From an uncultured Burkholderiales bacterium (GTDB lineage: Bacteria > Pseudomonadota > Gammaproteobacteria > Burkholderiales > Burkholderiaceae_C), in the NCBI GenBank assembly GCA_903933115.1, contig CAIZIT010000007.1, positions 1-42,286 of the forward strand: 42,286 nt of DNA, read 5' to 3'. The notes below the pieces were generated by a model, which was not told the DNA's origin, ran no database searches, and saw only the letters and a list, made by a program, of their open reading frames with translations. Numbering within the stretch: the first letter of the stretch is position 1; every line of letters starts with the position of its first letter. This document shows positions 37,325-42,286 of this stretch, piece by piece. A program made the position numbers and the translations under genes.

Positions 37325-38032
37325 ATGACCCATCCCCAGCCAGATCAAGACGAGGGTGTTCCGGTTTCTGTCAAAATCAGAGAGCGTATCCAAGCTGCTA
37401 AAAAACGTTTCCATGCCAACGACAACATTGCTGAGTTCATTGAGCCTGGTGAGATGGATGTTTTGCTCGACGAAGTCAAAGACAAAATGCAGGGTGTTTT
37501 GGACAGCTTGGTGATCGACACCAAGAGCGACCACAACACGGGTGACACGGCCAAGCGAGTGGCCAAGATGTACTTGCAAGAGGTCTTTAGGGGCCGCTAT
37601 GTGTCGGCTCCCCCCATCACCGAGTTTCCCAATGCGGAGCATTTGAACGAGTTGATGATCGTGGGTCCGATCACCGTTCGAAGCGCATGCAGCCACCATT
37701 TCTGTCCCGTCATCGGCCAAATTTGGATCGGCGTCTTGCCCAATGAGCACACCAACGTCATCGGCTTGTCCAAGTACGCAAGGCTTGCCGAGTGGGTCAT
37801 GGGTCGCCCTCAAATTCAAGAAGAAGCGGTGGTCCAATTGGCCGATTTGATTCAAGAAAAAACACAACCCGATGGTTTGGCTCTGGTGATGCAAGCGTCC
37901 CACTATTGCATGGGCTGGAGGGGAGTCAAGGACATGGACTCTCGCATGATCAATTCGGTCATGCGTGGAGCTTTTTTAAAGGATGCGTCTTTGCGTCGCG
38001 AGTTTTTGGCACTTTTACCCAAGAAGGATTGA
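37325..38032 (+). CDS. folE: GTP cyclohydrolase I (type IA)
   Basis: A 235-residue enzyme converting GTP to dihydroneopterin triphosphate, the first step of folate synthesis. Zinc ligands are the Cys and His of SACSHHFCPV and the Cys of SHYCMGWRGVKD; TGDTAKRVAKMYLQEVF and VIGLSKYARLAEWVMGRPQIQE are conserved. AAAGGG precedes the ATG. A 181-base gap without a recognisable gene separates it from nudB and probably carries its promoter. Only five bases separate its stop from the ATG of the BLUF gene, so the two are almost certainly co-translated. Confidence 0.97.
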   Translation: MTHPQPDQDEGVPVSVKIRERIQAAKKRFHANDNIAEFIEPGEMDVLLDEVKDKMQGVLDSLVIDTKSDHNTGDTAKRVAKMYLQEVFRGRYVSAPPITEFPNAEHLNELMIVGPITVRSACSHHFCPVIGQIWIGVLPNEHTNVIGLSKYARLAEWVMGRPQIQEEAVVQLADLIQEKTQPDGLALVMQASHYCMGWRGVKDMDSRMINSVMRGAFLKDASLRREFLALLPKKD

Positions 38033-38037
38033 TCATT

Positions 38038-38463
38038 ATGTTAGTTCGTTTGTTGTACGTCAGTCAGGCCGTTGATCTTCAAGCCGAGAACCACACCGAG
38101 GCCATTTTGGCCTCCTCTAAAGAGCACAACATCTCCAAAGGCATCACCGGCATTCTTTGCTATGGCGGCGGTATTTTCTTGCAAGCCATCGAAGGCGGTC
38201 GACAACAAGTCAACGAGCTCTACAACATGCTCGTGCAAGACAAACGCCACCGAAATGTGGTCCTCTTGCATTACGAAGAGGTCAAGCAGCGCCGCTTCAG
38301 CGGTTGGACCATGGGACAAGTCAATTTGGCCAAACTCAATGCCTCCATCGTGCTCAAGTACTCGGAGACCCCCATTTTGGATCCCTACGGCGTATCGGGC
38401 GAAGTTTCTTTGTCGCTCTTGGAGGAGTTGATGGCGACAGCCTCCATCATGGGCCGAGCTTGA
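38038..38463 (+). CDS. BLUF-domain blue-light photoreceptor
   Basis: A 141-residue single-domain BLUF protein that should bind FAD. The photocycle residues are all present: Tyr7 (LLYVSQ), Asn31 (KEHNISKGITGIL), Gln49 (IFLQAIEG) and the Trp90/Met92 pair (FSGWTMG). The 45 or so residues after the core form the usual C-terminal helices; no effector domain is fused, so it must act through a partner. ATG 38038 lies five bases after folE. Longer in-frame readings upstream overlap folE in another frame and are not credible. Confidence 0.95.
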   Translation: MLVRLLYVSQAVDLQAENHTEAILASSKEHNISKGITGILCYGGGIFLQAIEGGRQQVNELYNMLVQDKRHRNVVLLHYEEVKQRRFSGWTMGQVNLAKLNASIVLKYSETPILDPYGVSGEVSLSLLEELMATASIMGRA

Positions 38464-38525
38464 ACTCGCACACAAGCACACGCGCGTAACTTTGTACCTC
38501 TGAGATTGATCCCCCCTAACCGAGC

Positions 38526-39440
38526 TTGAATCCTTTGAGCCCTTCGAGTGTGTTGACACCAGAGAAATTGTCCGAACGTTCCCTTGAGCGTTCCCTAGAT
38601 CGTCCCGCTCTTTTGGGTTGCGACTTCACGTCGAGTCCGAGCTCCAAAAAGCCCATCGTTTTGGCTTGGGCCGAGTTGGCCGCGCCCGCTCTCGTGCAGG
38701 TCAAGCACATCGAGGCTTTGAAGGGCTTTGACGACTTCACCCGTGCTCTTCAAAGTCGAGCGCATTGGCTGGGTGGCTTTGACTTGCCCTTTGGTCTACC
38801 CAGAGAGTTGGTGACGCAGTTGGGTTGGCCGCTGAATTATCAGCAGTGCATGGCCCACTTTTGTGCGCTCAGCCGTCAAGAGATGCGTGCGTGCTTTAAA
38901 AGCTTTTGTGATGCCAGGCCCGTTGGGGCTAAGTTTGCGCACCGCCAAACCGATCGTCCCGCCGACTCCAGTCCATCGATGAAGTGGGTCAATCCACCCG
39001 TGGCGTACATGATGCATGCAGGCGTGCCTCTTTTGATCCATGCGGGCGTGACTTTGGTAGGCCTCTTGGCGCAAGACCCCGACAGAAATGCACTTGAGGC
39101 GTACCCAGGCCTGGTCGCCAAAGAGGTTTTGGGCAGAAGGAGCTACAAGAGCGACGACAAGGCCCGTCAAACCCCAGAGCGTTTGATTGCCAGGAAAGAC
39201 CTCATCCATGCTTTGGAGATGGGGCAAACGAGCTGGGGACTGCGATTGAAACTGAGCCATGCTCAGCGGGAGGCCATGATTGAAGATGCCAGTGGAGACA
39301 CCTTGGATGCGGTCATTTGTGCGTATCAAGCCGCTTGGGGCCTGACACAACAGCTGCAGGGGCATGAGCTCTTTGGATTGCCCCCCCAGATGGACCGCTT
39401 AGAGGGTTGGATTGTGGGGGCTGAGTTCAACCCGGTGTGA
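38526..39440 (+). CDS. DUF429 protein, RNase H-like fold
   Basis: Up to 304 residues. The early LLGCDFTSSPSSKKPIVLAWAEL looks like the first strand-acid of an RNase H-like fold. GGFDLPFGLPRELV and the C-terminal DASGDTLDAVICAYQAAWG (acidic pair before a helix) fit DUF429, a family of predicted nucleases without a known role. EAYPGLVAKEVLGRRSYK is also typical. The start is uncertain: TTG 38526 gives the longest form, GTG 38550 and TTG 38553 are alternatives, and none has a good ribosome-binding site. It is convergent with moeB. Confidence 0.82.
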   Translation: MNPLSPSSVLTPEKLSERSLERSLDRPALLGCDFTSSPSSKKPIVLAWAELAAPALVQVKHIEALKGFDDFTRALQSRAHWLGGFDLPFGLPRELVTQLGWPLNYQQCMAHFCALSRQEMRACFKSFCDARPVGAKFAHRQTDRPADSSPSMKWVNPPVAYMMHAGVPLLIHAGVTLVGLLAQDPDRNALEAYPGLVAKEVLGRRSYKSDDKARQTPERLIARKDLIHALEMGQTSWGLRLKLSHAQREAMIEDASGDTLDAVICAYQAAWGLTQQLQGHELFGLPPQMDRLEGWIVGAEFNPV

Positions 39441-39455
39441 GGATTTTCGCAGCGC

Positions 39456-40211
39456 TCAATGGCCACTCTTTGAGCAAACCGGGCAATGGGCCTGTCGCTT
39501 GTAGCGCATCTCTGTGAAACGCATCTGGCGCGCTTCAAGCATCAAAAGCCTGCCCTGGAGTGAAGTGCCCACCCCCGCAAGCACCTTGAGAGCTTCAAGC
39601 GCTTGCAAAGAACCTACGACGCCCACCAAGGGCGCCAACACGCCAAGGCTTGCACAGTTGACCTCCTCAGGCGCATTTTGCGGGGGGAACAAACAGGCAT
39701 AGCAAGGGCCATCCGCATCTCGGGGGTCAAACACACTCATTTGAGCATCCATCGAGATGGCGCCTGCAAAAACCCAGGGGATTTTTCTCTCCAGACAAAC
39801 CCGGTTGAGGAGTTGGCGGGTGCTGAAATTGTCGCAACAATCGACGACCAAATCCACATCATCGAGCCACATCTTGAGCGTATCTGGGGTGGCGCGCTCA
39901 TGGTGGGTGTGCACTTGGACTTGAGGGTTCAGTGCCAAGATGCGGGTCTTGGCCGAGTCCACTTTCCCCAATCCAATGGAGGACGTGTCGTGGGCGATTT
40001 GTCTTTGTAAATTGGTCAAGTCCACCTGATCGTGGTCGACCAAGATGAGTTCGCCTACACCAGCACTGGCCAAATAAAGGGCAACGGGGCAGCCCAGGCC
40101 CCCCAGACCCAAAATCAACACACGAGAGCGTAGGAGCTTTTCTTGACCTTCAATGCCCAATTCAGGCAACAAAATGTGACGTGAATAACGCAGCAGCTCA
40201 TCGTCACCCAC
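39456..40211 (-). CDS. moeB: MoeB/ThiF-type sulfur-carrier adenylyltransferase
   Basis: A 251-residue E1-like enzyme that adenylates the C-terminal Gly of MoaD or ThiS. The N-terminus DDELLRYSRHILLPELGIEGQEKLL, nucleotide loop ILGLGGLGCPVALYLASAGVG, VDHDQVDLTNLQRQI and DNFSTRQLLN are classic. Zinc Cys pairs are CYAC and CPVC. I take GTG 40211, which has AGGAG ten bases upstream; the frame extends further upstream only through the ctpA 3' end. It lies four bases after the ctpA stop, so it is co-transcribed. There is no rhodanese domain. ThiF function cannot be excluded. Confidence 0.88.
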   Translation of the reverse strand: MGDDELLRYSRHILLPELGIEGQEKLLRSRVLILGLGGLGCPVALYLASAGVGELILVDHDQVDLTNLQRQIAHDTSSIGLGKVDSAKTRILALNPQVQVHTHHERATPDTLKMWLDDVDLVVDCCDNFSTRQLLNRVCLERKIPWVFAGAISMDAQMSVFDPRDADGPCYACLFPPQNAPEEVNCASLGVLAPLVGVVGSLQALEALKVLAGVGTSLQGRLLMLEARQMRFTEMRYKRQAHCPVCSKSGH

Positions 40212-40215
40212 GGCC

Positions 40216-41664
40216 TCAATTCTCCTCTTTTTCCACGGTGCGTTCGGTCTGCGTCTTGCTTGCAATGACGGCCAAGCCCTTCAAATGGTTGAGCGCTTGG
40301 ATCAGCTGGAAGTCTTTGTCGCTGCCAAACTCTGGGGGACGACGCTCGGCAACGGGCTTCTTGGATTCTTCTTCTAGGCGCTTCAAGGCAGCCTCTCTGG
40401 CGCGCTCACGCTCCTCGTCCTTGACCTCTTTGCCTTGACCACTGCTCAGGTGTTTCTCAAGATCGGCCTCTCGGGTCCTGAGCGCTGCGAAGGGGCTGCC
40501 CTCGAGCGTCTCATCGACCATCACATCGGGCACGATGCCCTTGGCCTGAATGGAGCGCCCACTGGGGGTATAGTACCTGGCGGTGGTGATTTTGAGGGCG
40601 GTGTCGGGGCCCAATTGTTTGACGGTTTGGACAGAGCCCTTGCCGAAGGTTTGTGAGCCCAAAATGGTGGCTCGGTGGTGGTCTTGCAAAGCACCAGCCA
40701 CGATTTCACTCGCTGAGGCAGAGCCCTCATTGACCAAGACCACCATTTTGATGGTTTTAAAGATGCCTTTGGTCTTTTGGGTGAGCTCGGCAATGGGGTC
40801 CGAGGAGGCGTGACGCTGGTAAAACTCAGACGAGGCTTTGTAGACGAATTTGCTTTCCGCCAACTGACCGTTGGTGGACACCACGGTCACGTTGTCCGGT
40901 AAAAAGGCCGCGGAGATGGCCACCGCTGCGTCCAAAAGACCGCCCGGATCGTTCCTCAAGTCCAGCACCAAGCCCTTGAGTTGGGGGTCTTCTTGGTAAA
41001 TGCTTTCAAGTTTTTTGACCACATCGTCAACGCTTCGGTCTTGAAACTGACTGAGTCTGAGCCAAGCGTAACCAGGCTCTACCAATTTGCCTTTGACGCT
41101 TTGTGTCTTGATCTCCTCACGCACGATGGTGACGGGGAAGGTTTTGTTCTCTTCTTTTCTGAAGATGGTCAACACCACTTTGGTGTTGGGCTCGCCCCTC
41201 ATGCGCTTGACCGCTTCGTTCAAGCTCAAACCCTTCACAGTGGTGTCGTCGACTTTGGTGATCAAGTCACCCGACTTCAGGCCAGCGCGGTAGGCAGGTG
41301 AGCCTTCGATCGGGGAGACCACTTTGACCCATCCATCTTCGGTGGTGATTTCAATGCCAACCCCTACAAAACGGCCCGTGGTGCCTTCACGAAACTCCTT
41401 GAAGGACTTCTTGTCAAAATATTGTGAGTGAGGGTCAAGGCTTGAGACCATGCCAGAGATGGCATCGGTGATGAGTTTTTTCTCATCCACGGTCTCCACG
41501 TAGTCGCTCTTGATCATGCTGAACACGGAGGCCAGTTGCTGCAACTCCTCGAGTGGCAAAGGTGACAAATTCCCTCTCGCAATGCCCTCGAGTGAGACGG
41601 TGGTCAGTGCACCCGCAAAAGCCCCAATGGCAATCCATGCCCAAGTTTTTAGTTTCTGCCCCAT
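40216..41664 (-). CDS. ctpA: C-terminal processing protease (S41 family)
   Basis: A 482-residue periplasmic serine protease. N-terminal signal/anchor at about 8-27 (WAWIAIGAFAGALTTVSL), a PDZ domain near 95-185 (FVGVGIEITTEDGWVKVVSPI, GSPAYRAGLKSGDLI), and the S41 catalytic domain with nucleophile Ser317 (GSASASE) and Lys342 (TFGKGS), 25 residues apart as in known Ser-Lys members. A charged Lys/Glu-rich C-terminal region (about 400-482) follows. AGGGG precedes ATG 41664. The order gpmA, ctpA, moeB on one strand is common in betaproteobacteria. Confidence 0.95.
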   Translation of the reverse strand: MGQKLKTWAWIAIGAFAGALTTVSLEGIARGNLSPLPLEELQQLASVFSMIKSDYVETVDEKKLITDAISGMVSSLDPHSQYFDKKSFKEFREGTTGRFVGVGIEITTEDGWVKVVSPIEGSPAYRAGLKSGDLITKVDDTTVKGLSLNEAVKRMRGEPNTKVVLTIFRKEENKTFPVTIVREEIKTQSVKGKLVEPGYAWLRLSQFQDRSVDDVVKKLESIYQEDPQLKGLVLDLRNDPGGLLDAAVAISAAFLPDNVTVVSTNGQLAESKFVYKASSEFYQRHASSDPIAELTQKTKGIFKTIKMVVLVNEGSASASEIVAGALQDHHRATILGSQTFGKGSVQTVKQLGPDTALKITTARYYTPSGRSIQAKGIVPDVMVDETLEGSPFAALRTREADLEKHLSSGQGKEVKDEERERAREAALKRLEEESKKPVAERRPPEFGSDKDFQLIQALNHLKGLAVIASKTQTERTVEKEEN

Positions 41665-42120
41665 GCGACCCCTACAGAGTTAAAGCCATCAAAATGGACC
41701 CGCCTGAGCACGCGTGAGCCAAAGCGTCAAAACGTGTGTGCAGGCAAGCACCTATGGATTATCGCCTCAATAGCGTCAAGAGTGAAGTCAAGCGTGTGCA
41801 AAGGCCACTTCTTTTTGATGTTTTCAAAACGAAGATCGTGCCCCCTTCAGTGGGGGAGATGGGGGCTCACAAGTGCCTGTAAAGGGGCTCACAAGTGCCT
41901 GTAAAGGGGCTCACAAGTGCCCACCAAGTGTCCACCAACCGCTTAGAGTCTGCGGGTGGCCCCAAGACCACCCGCTCGACCCATCGAGTCGCTTGGAGCG
42001 CCCCTTGAGCCCCTTGAGCCCACTATAAGAGGCCCTTAGAGGTCCAATTGAGAGCGCAAGAGATCTGTCCCCGTTAGAGCAGGGCCAATAAGAGCAAGGC
42101 AAGAACGCGTGAGGCGGTCT
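41665..42120. other. Intergenic region between gpmA and ctpA
   Basis: This 456-base gap holds no credible gene. It contains a 22-bp tandem repeat at 41862-41921, an adjacent hairpin (CCCCC-TTCAGT-GGGGG, 41841-41856) and short direct repeats of CCTTGAGCC near 42003-42020. A ctpA promoter is expected toward 41670-41830, but I found no convincing match. Confidence 0.6.
41862..41921. repeat. 22-bp tandem repeat, 2.7 copies
   Basis: The unit GGGGCTCACAAGTGCCTGTAAA occurs twice without mismatch (41862-41883, 41884-41905), followed by the first 16 bases of a third copy (41906-41921). Copies are directly adjacent with no spacer, so this is a simple tandem duplication. Confidence 0.9.
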
Positions 42121-42286
42121 TTAGGCCATATGCCCCAAGTAATAGTGCTTGATGGGCTTGAGGTCTGCATCGAGCTCATACACCAAGGGCACGCCATTGG
42201 GAATGTTCAGCTCAATGATGTCGGTGTCCGACATTTGGTCCAAATACTTGATCAAGGCTCGAATCGAGTTGCCGTGAGCGACGATC
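42121..42286 (-). CDS. gpmA: 2,3-bisphosphoglycerate-dependent phosphoglycerate mutase, C-terminal fragment
   Basis: The last 54 or so residues of the enzyme, with the N-terminus beyond the right edge. [16 protein letters not shown] contains the second catalytic His (HGN), followed by [15 protein letters not shown] and [10 protein letters not shown], which identify the dPGM family interconverting 2- and 3-phosphoglycerate. It ends at TAA 42123-42121. It lies upstream of ctpA on the same strand across a 456-base gap, so the two are probably separate transcripts. Confidence 0.93.
   Translation of the reverse strand, partial: IVAHGNSIRALIKYLDQMSDTDIIELNIPNGVPLVYELDADLKPIKHYYLGHMA

Noticed and set aside
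41862-41921. Possible CRISPR array
   Set aside because: The repeat copies are directly adjacent with no spacers, and no cas genes are present.
41911-42102. A 63-residue minus-strand open frame in the gpmA-ctpA gap
   Set aside because: It runs into the tandem repeat and has a low-complexity Gly/Ser/Trp composition with no ribosome-binding site.

Overview
The window looks like a stretch of chromosome from a betaproteobacterium of the order Burkholderiales, most likely Comamonadaceae-like. This rests on gene order: ispB / rplU-rpmA-obgE-proB / rppH / proS, hemA-prfA-prmC-grxD, ubiE-Tim44-like-ubiJ-ubiB, fmdB-DUF502-aspS, and gpmA / ctpA-moeB are typical neighbourhoods of that group. Leucine is written mostly as TTG. 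No tRNA, rRNA, CRISPR array, transposase or phage gene was seen. I cannot name the species.

Layout. (1) 1-6400 is the accessory part: the first ~1,787 codons of a very large secreted TpsA/FhaB-type adhesin on the minus strand, running off the left edge. It is followed by an AT-rich intergenic stretch and a small putative lipoprotein whose start appears disrupted at a poly-T tract. (2) 6458-8710: a GlcG/HbpS-like (DUF336) gene divergent from a Bug/TctC solute receptor, then a secreted PAP2 phosphatase. (3) 8772-15956: ispB, L21/L27 ribosomal proteins, the Obg GTPase, glutamate 5-kinase, RppH and ProRS. (4) 16130-20463: a minus-strand block hemA-prfA-prmC-grxD (tetrapyrrole entry, translation termination, RF methylation, Fe-S glutaredoxin), with a small membrane protein divergent from hemA. 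(5) 20587-29445: a 1,292-residue FAD/Fe-S oxidoreductase, DUF971, then a tightly overlapping ubiquinone operon ubiE-Tim44-like-ubiJ-ubiB. (6) 29534-34686: a sodium:solute symporter, FmdB zinc-ribbon protein, DUF502 membrane protein, AspRS and a convergent DUF3237 gene. (7) 34851-39440: an HPPD-like VOC protein overlapping a QuiC1-like TIM barrel, then nudB, folE, a BLUF blue-light sensor and a DUF429 protein. (8) 39456-42286: moeB and ctpA on the minus strand, a repeat-bearing gap, and the C-terminal end of gpmA.

Functional links: ispB, ubiE, ubiJ and ubiB all serve ubiquinone synthesis. nudB and folE are successive steps of early folate synthesis. hemA, prfA and prmC sit together, and PrmC methylates the RF1 made by prfA. 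Most of the window is core housekeeping DNA. The most unusual items are the octapeptide-repeat domain of the adhesin, the split and reversed QuiC1-like pair, the folE-BLUF pair, the poly-T-interrupted lipoprotein, and compact promoter arrangements at hemA and ubiE that suggest leaderless transcripts.
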